A stretch of DNA of 63,683 bases, from positions 1 through 63,683 of IMG/VR virus record IMGVR_UViG_3300021420_000031. One strand, 5' to 3'. The notes below the pieces were generated by a model. It made no database searches. It had not been told where the DNA came from and saw only the letters and a program-made list of their open reading frames with translations. Made by a program: the position numbers and the translations under genes. Positions 24,732 through 35,100 of the stretch are shown piece after piece. The stretch comes from a virus. How positions within the stretch are numbered: position 1 is the stretch's first letter; each line of letters begins with the position of its first letter.

Positions 24732-26782
24732 TGCCAGATGCTGCAACCATACCGCCTGATCAGCTTCAGTATGTCCCTGGCGTAACCGTACAGCAGCCTC
24801 CGCCGCTCGGGCCGATAAGGTCCGTCACCGTTCCGAGCCCTGCGCCGCCGCCTTCTCCTCCGTCCCAAGCCGCCGCGCCACAGCCTCCTGCTCCCCAGAG
24901 GGACGATACCGGCGGGCGGATACCGCCGGAACAGATCGCCGAGTATTTCGTCGGTAAGGGCCTGACCACTGCGCAAGCGAAAGGAATGACCCGCGCCTTT
25001 ATGGAAGAGAGCGGCGGCGATCCTGACGCTTTCGATCCGGCGGGCGGTGGACGGGGAGCAGCGGGGATCGCGCAGTGGCGTGCTGCCAGGCAGCAACGGC
25101 TGATCGCGCAATACGGCCCCCGACCGACTGCTCGGCAGCAGCTCGACTTCGCATGGCAGGAGCTGAATTCGACCGAAAAGCCGGCATTTGATGCTGTGCG
25201 GCAAGCCTCGACGGAAAGTTCCGCTTACGATGCGTTCCGTTCGAAGTTTGAGCGGCCCGGCCCGCCAGCCGGCGAGTTGAGGGCCGGGGCCACGCCGGGG
25301 TTCCAGGAATTCATCAAGCGCAATGACGCTACCCAGAAGCAGGAGAGTGATGCGCTGCATGCGCTGATGGCTGAAGCCGATAAGGCCACGCCGGGGTCTC
25401 AGGAACGCCAGCAGGCGATGCAGCAGGCGATGGAGCATTCCGAGCGCCTGGCCAGGACATTCGAGGATATCGCCTCGCATCCGCCGACCGAGAAACCTTC
25501 GGACGAGATCCAAAGGTTTGGCTCGCTGGCCACGGTGATCGCGTTGTTCGGCGGTCTGTTGTCGAAGCGCCCGCTGACGGCGGCGCTCGGCGCGGCTGGC
25601 TCGGCGATGGAGGCGATGAATACCAACAATCACGAGCAATTCGAGCGGTCGTACAAGCAGTGGCATGATCAGACCTCGCTCGTGAGTCAGGCCCTGTCGT
25701 TTCAGAACCAAGAGATTAACCAAATCATCGCGAACGAACGGCTGACCGAAAGCGAGCGGCAAGAAAAGCTGAGCAACGTATTTCGGCTGTACGGGATGCA
25801 GCATCAGCTCGACCAGGCCGCGCTCGGGAATTGGGTCCAGGTCTATCAGATGACGAATGCGCTGCAAAAGGCGCAGGTCGACATGCAAAAGTCCCTGGCC
25901 CAGATCGGCTACTATAACGCCCGCGCCGGTGCGGCGGGAGGTGCTAGCGGCGGCAAGCTGGACACGGGCACCCTGAGCCAGATGGCCGATCAGTACATTG
26001 CGGGTGACAAGTCGGTTATTCAGGGCCTCGGTTATGGCAATGCCGGCGCAAGCAATCGCGCCGCGCTCCGTACGGCAATCTCACAAAAGGAGATGGATCG
26101 GGCTACGGCCGAGTTTCAGCAGTCGCACGGCGGCAGGCTGCCCACGGATGCCGAGAAAGAGGTCTTGTCACAAGACATCGGACGCCGGCTGGCCGTGGGC
26201 ATTGCAGAATATGGCGGATTGCAGCAAGCCGAGCGCACCGGATTCGGGCGCGTCGCGCAACTTACGATCGGCGCGCAGGAAGCGAAGCAATTCACGCCGC
26301 TCGCGCTGAAAGCATCTGAGAGCGTTGACCGAACGAATTACCCGAACTTCAACAAGCTCCAACTCGCGGTGATGGAAGGGACCGGCAACGAGGACGTGAT
26401 CAACTTCCTTGAGGCCAATGTCGCCTTGATCGACGCCTATGCCCAGGTGATCGGCCGTGGCAATTCTCAATTGACGGATGCCGCTCGGACACAGGCGACC
26501 AACCTGCTCAACACGAATTGGAGCAAAGGGCAGTATGCGACCGGTGTGGCGGCAATCAACCGAGAGATCGACGCGGCCCTGAAGGCTCCCCAGGAGATGC
26601 TGCAAACGTTCCGGCAGGGGTTTGCCGGGGGAGAGCACGGGGGCCTGCCTAATTTGTCGGGTGGGTCGAGCGGTTCTGCCCGGCCTGCGTGGGCAACGCA
26701 GTCCGCAACCGGGCCGCAGGGCGAGAAAATCTATACCGACGGGACCGCATGGTTCCATGCCGATCATACGCCGGTTCAGTGA
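24731..26782 (+). CDS. Internal virion protein with phage tail lysozyme domain, 683 aa
   Basis: After a Pro-rich N-terminus, residues about 66-175 form a tail-lysozyme domain: EQIAEYFVGKGLTTAQAKGM, TRAFMEESGGDPDAF with Glu93/Glu94 as likely catalytic acids, and AAGIAQWRAARQQRLIAQYG. The rest is long helix with coiled-coil character. Such proteins open the peptidoglycan when DNA is ejected. Start ATG 24731 is coupled by TGATG. It forms an operon block with 23358 and 26782. Confidence 0.85.
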   Translation: MPDAATIPPDQLQYVPGVTVQQPPPLGPIRSVTVPSPAPPPSPPSQAAAPQPPAPQRDDTGGRIPPEQIAEYFVGKGLTTAQAKGMTRAFMEESGGDPDAFDPAGGGRGAAGIAQWRAARQQRLIAQYGPRPTARQQLDFAWQELNSTEKPAFDAVRQASTESSAYDAFRSKFERPGPPAGELRAGATPGFQEFIKRNDATQKQESDALHALMAEADKATPGSQERQQAMQQAMEHSERLARTFEDIASHPPTEKPSDEIQRFGSLATVIALFGGLLSKRPLTAALGAAGSAMEAMNTNNHEQFERSYKQWHDQTSLVSQALSFQNQEINQIIANERLTESERQEKLSNVFRLYGMQHQLDQAALGNWVQVYQMTNALQKAQVDMQKSLAQIGYYNARAGAAGGASGGKLDTGTLSQMADQYIAGDKSVIQGLGYGNAGASNRAALRTAISQKEMDRATAEFQQSHGGRLPTDAEKEVLSQDIGRRLAVGIAEYGGLQQAERTGFGRVAQLTIGAQEAKQFTPLALKASESVDRTNYPNFNKLQLAVMEGTGNEDVINFLEANVALIDAYAQVIGRGNSQLTDAARTQATNLLNTNWSKGQYATGVAAINREIDAALKAPQEMLQTFRQGFAGGEHGGLPNLSGGSSGSARPAWATQSATGPQGEKIYTDGTAWFHADHTPVQ

Positions 26783-28344
26783 TGGCTGATCTGCCGCCGC
26801 TACCATCGGGGTTTAAGCTGGACAGTGAATCGGCTTCTGCTGGACCGGCTGCGCCGCCCTCTGGCTTCAAATTAGACGCGTCTCCATCGTCGCGTCCTGC
26901 TCCAGCAGAGCCACCATCCACTACGGCTGGCGGATTGTCCGCATCCTTTACTAGGGGTCTGGCTCCGATCGCTGCCGGAGCAGCTGTCGGCGGCGTGTTA
27001 GGTGGCCCGCCTGGCGCGGCGGCTGGTGCCGGGGCGGCTGGCCTGACCGAGCTTGCGACGGCAATCTACAAGCCGATCGCGAAGCAGATGGGGTGGCCCG
27101 ATGTCGCGTCTCCGCAAGAGATGACCGACAAGGTGTTAGATGCCGTAGGATTGAAACGCCCCAGCACAACGCCCGAACGTCTTGCTGAGACTGCTGGTGG
27201 AGTTTTGCCGTTTGGTATTACGGCCGGTGGGCTGGGCGAGGCTGTGGCTGCTAACGACGCAGGAAAGATCGACCGGTTTATAAAGTCGAATTACGACCGA
27301 GCAATCAAGCCAAGCGTGGCAGGCAAGGCCACGGCCGCCCAGCTTACGAATTACAATCAGAGCGCACGTAGCGCGATTGATTCCATTGTGGCCAACAAGC
27401 CGTCATTACGGTTCGCGGGCATCGAGGGCGAGACTACGGGCGAACTCCCGAAGACCATCGAACAATTCCGCGATGCGATTGAGCAGACCAAGCAATCTAT
27501 CTTCGAACAATATGATGCGATGGCGCGATCGGCCGGTCAGGCAGGCGCTCGGGTCGATCTTCGTCCTACGGCAGCCGAGTTACAGAAGATTGCGGCCGAC
27601 CCGGTCGTCAAGGATCTGCACCCGGAATTGGCGTCCTACGCTGAGGCGTCCGCCCAAAGACTTGCGACCAGAGGGGCATATTCGACGGTCGATGCTCAGC
27701 GCGCCGTGCAGAATCTCAATCAGTCCCTCAAGGCGTTCTATAACAATCCGACCTATGAGACCGCGTCAAGGGCAGGGGTTGACGCGATGGTCGCCAATCA
27801 GCTCAGGGGCGGCTTGGACAAGGCGATCGCGAGCGCTTCGGCACCAGGATATCAGGCGCTAAAGAACCAATACGGTGCGCTAAAGTCTATCGAAAAGGAT
27901 GTCGTGCATCGCGCGATCGTTGAAGGCCGCAAGAACCTTGGTGGCGGTCTGATGGGCAATATCGGCGATGTGGTGTCGGCCGATGAGGTGATCCGCAGTC
28001 TCCTGACCCTCAACCCGGCCGCCGGTGCACGCGGCGCGGCTCTCAAGGGCTTCACAACATTCGTGAAGCGCCTGCGTGACCCAAACCGGGCGGTGGAGAA
28101 GTTGTTCGGCGCCGCCGAGAAGCAGCAGACCGCTCGCGAGACGGCGCGCGAAGAGTTGCCGACATACCAAGAAACTCCGCCATTGGCACTGCCGCCGCCA
28201 ACGGTTATGGGGCCGGCTCAGCCGTGGACTCAGGTCGGGGAAGGGTTAATCCCTGGCGGTGGACCAAACTTCGCTATGCAGCATCCGACTCTTCCGCAGG
28301 CGGTGACTGATCCTTACGCCGCGCAACTCGGATGGCAACCATGA
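26782..28344 (+). CDS. Internal virion (ejection-type) protein, 520 aa
   Basis: Two copies of LPSGFKLDSES-like text at the N-terminus (PPSGFKLDA repeats), then a Gly/Ala hydrophobic segment (about residues 65-95) and a long helical body (RFIKSNYDRAIKPSVAGKAT; YGALKSIEKDVVHRAIVEGR). Same overall plan as 23358. Probably part of the ejected core with the lysozyme protein. Coupled on both sides. Confidence 0.75.
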   Translation: MADLPPLPSGFKLDSESASAGPAAPPSGFKLDASPSSRPAPAEPPSTTAGGLSASFTRGLAPIAAGAAVGGVLGGPPGAAAGAGAAGLTELATAIYKPIAKQMGWPDVASPQEMTDKVLDAVGLKRPSTTPERLAETAGGVLPFGITAGGLGEAVAANDAGKIDRFIKSNYDRAIKPSVAGKATAAQLTNYNQSARSAIDSIVANKPSLRFAGIEGETTGELPKTIEQFRDAIEQTKQSIFEQYDAMARSAGQAGARVDLRPTAAELQKIAADPVVKDLHPELASYAEASAQRLATRGAYSTVDAQRAVQNLNQSLKAFYNNPTYETASRAGVDAMVANQLRGGLDKAIASASAPGYQALKNQYGALKSIEKDVVHRAIVEGRKNLGGGLMGNIGDVVSADEVIRSLLTLNPAAGARGAALKGFTTFVKRLRDPNRAVEKLFGAAEKQQTARETAREELPTYQETPPLALPPPTVMGPAQPWTQVGEGLIPGGGPNFAMQHPTLPQAVTDPYAAQLGWQP

Positions 28345-28577
28345 GTCGCCCGAAGACGATCGGTAAGCAGTTGGAGGATCTTGCGCGCGACATTCTGGGG
28401 ATGGCCGCGCTCTCGGAGACCCCGTTATCCGACAAATTAGAAGCGTTCAAGATCGTCACGACCTATCACATCGGCGTAATCAAAACGGCGAAGAACCTGC
28501 CGCCAGACGAGCCGGAGGGCGGATCGTTCGATCGGCTACGGACGGGCCTTCGGGCCGTAGGAGATAAAGATGCGTAG
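28341..28577 (+). CDS. Hypothetical small protein, 78 aa
   Basis: ATG 28341 overlaps the previous stop. Helical acidic protein (KQLEDLARDILGMAALSETP). Position just before a holin-like gene. Function unknown. Confidence 0.7.
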   Translation: MSRPKTIGKQLEDLARDILGMAALSETPLSDKLEAFKIVTTYHIGVIKTAKNLPPDEPEGGSFDRLRTGLRAVGDKDA

Positions 28578-28881
28578 TGCGCGGCTTACGCCGGTTGAAG
28601 TTGGTGACGAGAATCTGATCGGGCAAGAGCCCGAGCCTCCGGTATCGCCGCCGACAAATCACGCGGCGAATGTGCTGACCAGTCTGCTCTTTGCCAGCAT
28701 GCGGGCGTTGTCGCAGCGGGCGGTCATCGCTCTTAGCAACCTGTTCATGGCGGCGTCGGCCGCTTCAGCTTGGTGGCTTTGGTACGTGACCATGCCGGCC
28801 CCGACGGTCCCGCAACTGGTCGGCCTGACCCTGTACGCGGGGTTCATCCTTGCGCTCAACTTTATGCTTCGGAGGAAGTGA
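28570..28881 (+). CDS. Two-pass membrane protein, possible holin, 103 aa
   Basis: GGAGATAAAG precedes the ATG. Cytoplasmic acidic N-terminus, then two hydrophobic helices (IALSNLFMAASAASAWWLWY and LVGLTLYAGFILALNFMLRR) and a basic end. Size and topology suit a class II type holin, but there is a second two-pass candidate at 47150, and this one lies far from the endolysin. Confidence 0.65.
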   Translation: MRSARLTPVEVGDENLIGQEPEPPVSPPTNHAANVLTSLLFASMRALSQRAVIALSNLFMAASAASAWWLWYVTMPAPTVPQLVGLTLYAGFILALNFMLRRK

Positions 28882-29033
28882 TGCCTGGTGGGCGCTTCTC
28901 TTCCAAAGAGGACCGGCAAGCCTCGCATGTAGCGGCCTCGGAACGCGCTCGCGGCAAGTCGGCTAGAGAGGCCAAGCGGATTGGGTATGCCACGGTAAAT
29001 GCGCGCAAAGGCAAACGGAGTACTCGGAAATGA
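28881..29033 (+). CDS. Small strongly basic protein, 50 aa
   Basis: MPGGRFSSKEDRQASHVAAS followed by Arg/Lys-rich sequence to the end (ARKGKRSTRK). Coupled start (TGATG). About a third of the residues are basic, so nucleic-acid binding or DNA condensation in the head is plausible. No family recognised. Confidence 0.65.
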   Translation: MPGGRFSSKEDRQASHVAASERARGKSAREAKRIGYATVNARKGKRSTRK

Positions 29034-29161
29034 CCAAGTCTGACCGCAAGAGCCGGCAGGTCGGCCAGAAACGCGTCACCGAGATTGGCAAGCGGGCGCT
29101 TGAGAGCCACGGCTGGAAACGAGCCGGTGGCCGTTCGAAGCGGAAGACTGCGAGACGCTGA
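29030..29161 (+). CDS. Small strongly basic protein, 43 aa
   Basis: MTKSDRKSRQVGQKRVTEIG, then an Arg/Lys-rich tail. Start overlaps the previous stop by four bases and its stop directly abuts the next ATG. Like its neighbour it is probably nucleic-acid binding. Too short for most gene callers but fully coupled. Confidence 0.6.
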   Translation: MTKSDRKSRQVGQKRVTEIGKRALESHGWKRAGGRSKRKTARR

Positions 29162-29767
29162 ATGTTGCTGTTCGCTCGCATAGGCATTCTAGTTGCCGCC
29201 TGTTTGGTTTACGCGCCGACGGTGCGAGCGCAGAGCTATCCGGTCTATCAAACCGGGATAACCAGTCGTGGTCACATGACGATGTGGACCGATAACGCCC
29301 ACGTCGGGGATGCCGGCGGCGCCCTAAACGGCAAGATACAGGTGCTCGGGGTCACCCCATTGCACCCTAACCAGCCCGTCGCACCGTTCTGCATCAACGA
29401 CACGTTCATTTCCAATCCGGCGGGCTATCGCGAGATTTGCATCCGTTCAGACGCGCTCGACGGCGGCGGGGAACTCACCTATGCCGCATTCGGCGGAGCG
29501 GCGGACCTTCCATTCACCATGCAGTCGGCGAACAAGCTCGTGGTGACTTCGGGCAATCAGCAAGTCGCGATGCAGAACCTGCCGCAGACTGTCGCCGGCG
29601 ATGTCCCGGTGTGCATCAATCCGGTCACTGGGCAGTTGTTTCAAGCATCCAACGTGGACCGCACGATCCTGCTGACCGATGACGCCAACTCCAAATATCT
29701 GACCGACGATTCAGGGTCGACATACCTGACCGCCACCATCCCTGCCGGGAGCTGTATCCAGCAATGA
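29162..29767 (+). CDS. Exported adhesin-like protein A, 201 aa (paralogue of 31557)
   Basis: Sec signal peptide MLLFARIGILVAACLVYAPT with cleavage after VRA-Q. The mature protein shares a domain with the gene at 31557: YPVYQTGITSRGH, HVGDAGG, APFCINDTFISNPAGY and a small beta region. It ends in short repeats (ILLTDDANSKYLTDDSGSTY). First gene of the exported cluster; its start abuts the basic protein stop. Probably a surface or receptor-binding component. Confidence 0.75.
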   Translation: MLLFARIGILVAACLVYAPTVRAQSYPVYQTGITSRGHMTMWTDNAHVGDAGGALNGKIQVLGVTPLHPNQPVAPFCINDTFISNPAGYREICIRSDALDGGGELTYAAFGGAADLPFTMQSANKLVVTSGNQQVAMQNLPQTVAGDVPVCINPVTGQLFQASNVDRTILLTDDANSKYLTDDSGSTYLTATIPAGSCIQQ

Positions 29768-31185
29768 TCCGATATGTTTTGGCGGCGGTTTGTTTCCTTT
29801 GGGGCGCATCGGCGGCGATCGCGCAATGCCCCGGTTCTGCGTCTCCGTGCGAGCCGTACTCGACCTTCGTCAATTCGGTCTTGCAGGCTACTACGACCAA
29901 CACAACCGACCGCTCGGCTTATGTGCATGGCGCGACAACCCAGTATGTCCCCCCAGGTCCACCGTTCAACCTTACGATCAATGCCGCCGCCGGCGCTCCG
30001 ACCGTCATCGCCAACACGCCGCTCAATGGCGCCTATATTTCCAGCGGCGGTTCAAATGTTGTGTGGTGTCCAGCATTCAATTTTGGGTGTCCGGTCCCAG
30101 GAGATCCGGCCACAATAACTGCCCAATATGCTTCTGTAGTAACGACGCACGGTGCTGCGAATTACCAAGAAAATGGCGTCATGAATGTTATGTTCGACGT
30201 TACTGGACAGATAAATTTGTGGCAGGCATCCACTTCTTATTCTGCTGGAGCATATGTTAGCGGGACTGGATATAACGTCTATGTAGAGACAGTTGCGTCC
30301 TGCACCTCTGGCAGTTCCGACCCTAGTGGAACCGGAAACGGCATCGTGGATGGCTCGTGTCTGTGGAATTATGAGGGCCCATCGCAATCGACGGCCAAAC
30401 AATCGGCGGGCTTCAGCATTTTGCCGGGGCCGGGCGGAGGGCCGGCGTGGGGTGCCGCCATTGCCAACTATATCCAGGCCGGATGGAACAGCGAGGGCGC
30501 ATTCGGTGTCGAGATTGATCTAACGAATGGCACGACTATCGATCCCACGGTCGGGTCGATCCACACTATGGACACGCTTTACCTTGGGGGTGTCACCGGA
30601 ACGAATCCGATTACGACATTAATTTACGCGAGCCCAAGTCCGAATGGAACAGTCTTTGGGTCACATAATGGCTTATGGATTAATGGACCATATGCCGTCA
30701 AAGACTACGATATATACCTTACGACTCAACATTCTTCTATCGGGATTTATACCGCTGGTAATTTCGGACAATCCGTGGTTAATGATGGCTCTACTGCGCC
30801 GACGTGGGCCGATATTACGGGAACATATCCTACATCGATGATGTATTTATTCCCAACTAGCACCCCGGCTGATATTACGATGGCTGGTCCTGGCGCTCAA
30901 ACGGGGCTATATGCTCCAGGACACTTCTCGCTCTCCGTTATAGCAGACGATGTAGCTACGACAGCAGAAACCGGAGAGGATTGGGCGGGAACTTATAGCA
31001 CCGCCGTCATTTACATGGGAGTTGCATCGGCACCAAATATGATTATAGCGCCGAACTTCTTCCTCTCGAATGTTGGCAAAGTAACCGCTGCGAGTTACGC
31101 CGCTGGTGCGTCCAATGGTGTAAGCTGTTCAGGCTCTCCGAGCGGCTCATTCGCGAGCGTCAACGGGATCGTCACTCATTGTTGA
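29764..31185 (+). CDS. Exported beta-rich adhesin-like protein, 473 aa
   Basis: Signal peptide MIRYVLAAVCFLWGASAAIA-Q. The mature part is Thr/Gly/Asn-rich and beta-strand-like throughout, with text such as GNGIVDGSCLWNYEGPSQST and IYLTTQHSSIGIYTAGNFGQ that resembles phage spike or fibre domains. Codon use is more AT-rich than its neighbours in several stretches, suggesting recent acquisition. No catalytic motif seen. Confidence 0.7.
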   Translation: MIRYVLAAVCFLWGASAAIAQCPGSASPCEPYSTFVNSVLQATTTNTTDRSAYVHGATTQYVPPGPPFNLTINAAAGAPTVIANTPLNGAYISSGGSNVVWCPAFNFGCPVPGDPATITAQYASVVTTHGAANYQENGVMNVMFDVTGQINLWQASTSYSAGAYVSGTGYNVYVETVASCTSGSSDPSGTGNGIVDGSCLWNYEGPSQSTAKQSAGFSILPGPGGGPAWGAAIANYIQAGWNSEGAFGVEIDLTNGTTIDPTVGSIHTMDTLYLGGVTGTNPITTLIYASPSPNGTVFGSHNGLWINGPYAVKDYDIYLTTQHSSIGIYTAGNFGQSVVNDGSTAPTWADITGTYPTSMMYLFPTSTPADITMAGPGAQTGLYAPGHFSLSVIADDVATTAETGEDWAGTYSTAVIYMGVASAPNMIIAPNFFLSNVGKVTAASYAAGASNGVSCSGSPSGSFASVNGIVTHC

Positions 31186-31195
31186 GGTAATCGTC

Positions 31196-31537
31196 ATGCG
31201 CTTCTTCATGCCGCCATTTTTTGTTGTGGCATTGCTCTCTGTTGCGGCACTCGGGCAATCTATATCTGCGCCCCCCAAGCAGCTACGGCCACCTCCGCCG
31301 CCCCCAACTCTGGAGAAGCCGAAGGAACCCCTGCCGATACCGCCTTCCCATGCCTCGGCAGCGCAACCGGCCATGTCGCCGTCGGCGCAAGCCGCCATGA
31401 CGAATGCGGCGATGGCGGGAATGCGGTCGGAGGGACAGGCTCTCGCGACAAGCACCATCGAGCTTGCCGCCAAGAATGACTGGTGGGCGAAGTGCGTGAC
31501 TGAACCGAAATGCGTTTCGTGGGTGAATCAGAAATAA
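31196..31537 (+). CDS. Exported proline-rich protein, 113 aa
   Basis: Signal peptide MRFFMPPFFVVALLSVAALG-Q, then a Pro/Lys/Glu-rich linker (LRPPPPPPTLEKPKEPLPIP) like those that span the periplasm in TonB-type proteins, an Ala/Met-rich helix and a C-terminal CVTEPKCVSWV with two Cys. Could be an exported linker or periplasmic partner of the neighbouring adhesins. Confidence 0.65.
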   Translation: MRFFMPPFFVVALLSVAALGQSISAPPKQLRPPPPPPTLEKPKEPLPIPPSHASAAQPAMSPSAQAAMTNAAMAGMRSEGQALATSTIELAAKNDWWAKCVTEPKCVSWVNQK

Positions 31538-31556
31538 CTGACGTCGGCAAGAAAAA

Positions 31557-32138
31557 ATGATCGTGTCTCGTCTGATAGTAGCCCTGTTCCTAGTGATCGT
31601 AGCGCCAACGCTGGCGGCTGCGCAGCAGAACCAGCCTGTCTATCAGAGCGGATCGATTGCACGCGGGCGAGCAGGATACTGGATCAACAATGGCGTCATC
31701 GGCGATGCGGGACCGGCTAACGCCGGGAACATCACCGAACTCGGCCTCACGAACACCGGAACGCCGTTCTGCATCAACGATCAGTTGACGACGAACCCGA
31801 CCGGCTATCATCAGTTTTGTTTGGGCGCGCTCGCGCTCGGTGGCGGCCTAATGAACTATGGGGCATATAACGGCGCCACGCCGCTGCCATTCACCGTAAG
31901 CACGGGCGGCCCGCTGATCTTCAATTCGGCGATCAACGACATAGAGGCGAAGAACCTGCCGCTTGGGCTCGGCGGCGCGGTGCAGCTTTGTATCAGTCCG
32001 ACGACCGGGGTGCTCTCCATTGCGACGGGCGGCGCGGTGTGCGGAGGGAACACGCCGCCACCGCAGTATGTCCTGCTCCAAGGCGGGGCCGGATACATTC
32101 TCCTCCAGGGTGGAGCAGGAAGGATTCTCCTACAATGA
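31557..32138 (+). CDS. Exported adhesin-like protein B, 193 aa (paralogue of 29162)
   Basis: Signal peptide MIVSRLIVALFLVIVAPTLA, cleavage at AAAQ. Shares with 29162 the strings QPVYQSGSIARGR, VIGDAGPANAG and TPFCINDQLTTNPTGYHQFC. It ends in a ten-residue repeat (YVLLQGGAGYILLQGGAGRI). Stop overlaps the start of the tail fibre gene, so the two are probably made together. Confidence 0.75.
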   Translation: MIVSRLIVALFLVIVAPTLAAAQQNQPVYQSGSIARGRAGYWINNGVIGDAGPANAGNITELGLTNTGTPFCINDQLTTNPTGYHQFCLGALALGGGLMNYGAYNGATPLPFTVSTGGPLIFNSAINDIEAKNLPLGLGGAVQLCISPTTGVLSIATGGAVCGGNTPPPQYVLLQGGAGYILLQGGAGRILLQ

Positions 32139-35100
32139 AGCGCTTTATCGCCTTTCTGCTCGCCATGTGGCCGGCGCTCGCTCTGGCCGATGCCACGGTG
32201 CCGTCCTTGGCTCCAGCCACCTCGCTGTTCGGGGCATCGACCTATCTTGCGCAAACCGGGGCAGCGAACAACCAGCTCGGCTTCCTGACCTCGACTTTCT
32301 GTCTCAACTCGGGCGCTTTGACGATTTGCCCCTCCGCGATCTCGGGGTCGATGCTCGGCCCTGGCGCGGCATTAAGCAACATCGGCGCTGGCTCTATTTC
32401 GTCGTCCTATCTGGCCCCGACCGGGGTAACGCCGGGATCATACACCAATCTCAACGCAACGATCGGCGCTGACGGGCGGATCACGGGAGCGTCGAATGGT
32501 TCCGGTGGCGGTGGTGGCGGGACGCCGGGAGGCTCAAACGGGCAGGTCCAGTATAACAACTCCGGCGCGTTCGGAGGCTTCACTTTCAGCGGCGGCGTCA
32601 CGGTAAATCCTTCGACCGGCGTTGCCGTGCTGGGCAATCCTGGGCCGTCAACCCTTGGCGGCATCGAAAGTGTTGCGCAAGTCGGGGGAGAGTTCGTTCA
32701 ATACATTGATACGTCAGGCGTGCCACACCTCGCGACGCCATCAGGCGGAGGGAATGTCACTGGCCCTGGATCGTCGGTAAACAACGATCTCGCGTGCTTC
32801 AATGGGACGAGCGGCACGCTGTTGGCGGACTGCGGCATCCTCTCGACGAATGTCGTAACTCCGACAAGCACCAACACGCTGACTAACAAGTCGATATCGG
32901 CTCCTGAAGTCAATTCGGGCAACTTAGCCGCCGCTCAAATGTCGGCCAACCTGTCGGCAGCGATTGATGCGGCAGTTGGCTCGACGCAAGGCGATATCGC
33001 CTATCGCAACGCAACCGTATGGACAGTTCTGCCGCCCGGCACGACTGGCCAATTCCTAGAGACGCAGGGCGCGTCAGCTAACCCCTTGTGGGGAACGCCA
33101 TCGGGCAGCGGCAACATGACCGGCTCCGGGGCCGCCACGACGGGCGATGTCATCTGCGGCAACAACACCAGTACGCCCCTCAACACCGCCGTCGACTGCG
33201 GCTTCGCACCGAACGCGGTCGATGATCCGACGACAACAGGGATCTTCACCGCAGCGCAATGGAATAACGGCGATGAGCTCGTCGTTACGACGGCCTCGCA
33301 AACGCTTACAGCTCCGGCAAGTTCTACGCTTGCCAGGAACGGCAACGTCTTCATCCATTCGATCGCCGCTTCGACGCTCGCGGCAAATGCCGCCGACACG
33401 ATCACCTATTGGAACGGCTCGGCCGTAACCACAACGAGCACCGGCGGCTCGATTTCGCTTGGGGCTGGTGCGCTGGTTCAAGTGACTTCAAAGGTGTCCG
33501 GCAACCTTAAGGTGGCGGGTAACATCACTGGTGGCGGGTCATCAGCCTTCAGCGCGCTAACCGGCAGCACGAACACCACAGCGGCGATGGTTGTGGGGTC
33601 GGGCGCGACGCTAGGTTTTTCAGGTTCAGGGACGATCGCCGCGACCTCTGCCCCGGTATCGGGGCTCACCGGCGTCGGAACCGGGGTTCTGACCGCGCTC
33701 GGCGTAAATGTGGGAAGCGCTGGCGCGTTCGTCGTAAATGGCGGCGCGCTAGGGACACCCTCATCCGGGACGCTGACGAACGCGACTGGTTTGCCGGCCG
33801 CTTCGGTGCTGGCGGGTGCGCTCGCAAACGGCATGACCGGCACGACGCAAACGGTTGGAGACAATACGACCAAACTCGCGACCGACGCATTCGTCATCGC
33901 CAATACTGGTGGGGCAGTTAGCATTACCTCACTGACTCCAAATCTAGTTCTGTCTCCAAGCACTATCACCGGCACTGGTACTATTGCATCCACTTCCCCC
34001 ACGACCGACCAATCCGGCGGAAGCACAGCCATTGTCACTGGATACAATACCGAACTAGTCTATGTGGGCGGAGGGTTCACTTACACGCTCGCCCAAGCCG
34101 GAACCACAGGATTCACTTCCGGTTGGGGAACCTGTCTACTCAACACCGCCGCCTCAGGTAATGCCACCATCACTGCCACAACCTCGACCTTCAAGGGCGC
34201 GAGCAATACCACGAGCCTAACCCTTGCACCGGGCGATTGGTCCTGCCCGACCAGCGATGGGACGAATTATGCCACAGCTGTAGGGCACTATGCTGGAGGT
34301 GGTGGCTCGGTCTCGGTGACGGCAGGGACGCCAAATATAGTCATCACCCCTTCACCCGGCACTGGAACTTTTACTGTCGGCGCCACTGCCGCCGCGTCCG
34401 CACATAGTGGTAATGCCTCAACCTACACCTATCAGTCGAGCGACATCGCCACCACAGTCAATCGTGGCTATACCGGGGGGGCAATGGCCGACACATTGCC
34501 GAATGTCTCGGCATCCGGGTTCGGAGCCGGGGCCTCGCTTTCTGTCTGCAATATCAGCGCCAGCCAGAACGATGTGATCACCGTGAACGCGCCCAGCACG
34601 ATAGGCGGGGCGTCATCGGTGACTGTGGGACCAAATACCTGCATGGCGATCGCCGATACCGACGGGACCAACTATACTGTCCCCGCCGCTGCTCCGACCA
34701 TTTCGGGACTGGTTAACGGACAGTTGGCTATTGCTAGCGGCACGGCTTCGCTAGGTTCTAGCGTGGCCTACAGCAATTCCGGTACGGCCAGCGATGTCGT
34801 ACAAGCGACCAGTGGGGGCGTCATCGTCAATTCACTGATCAATTTCAGCCAGGAGAAATCGGCTGGCTGGCCGGCTGGCGTGAACCCCAACAACATCGTC
34901 GTTTTCACCGCCGCTCAGGCCGAAACAGTTACCGCTATCGTTGGTCGCAATGAAGTGACCGTCGGCGCGACAGCTACGCTCACCGTAAACAAGGCCCCGA
35001 GCGGCACGCCGTGTGCATCCGGGACGGCGATCTCATCCTCGTTCAATGCAAACACAAGCGCCACAACGAACCAGAGCATCATATCCGGGACACCGACTCT

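Noticed and set aside
33478-34047. Leftward Val/Pro-rich frames opposite the tail fibre
   Set aside because: Antisense shadows of a Thr/Ser/Gly-rich gene; no ribosome sites.
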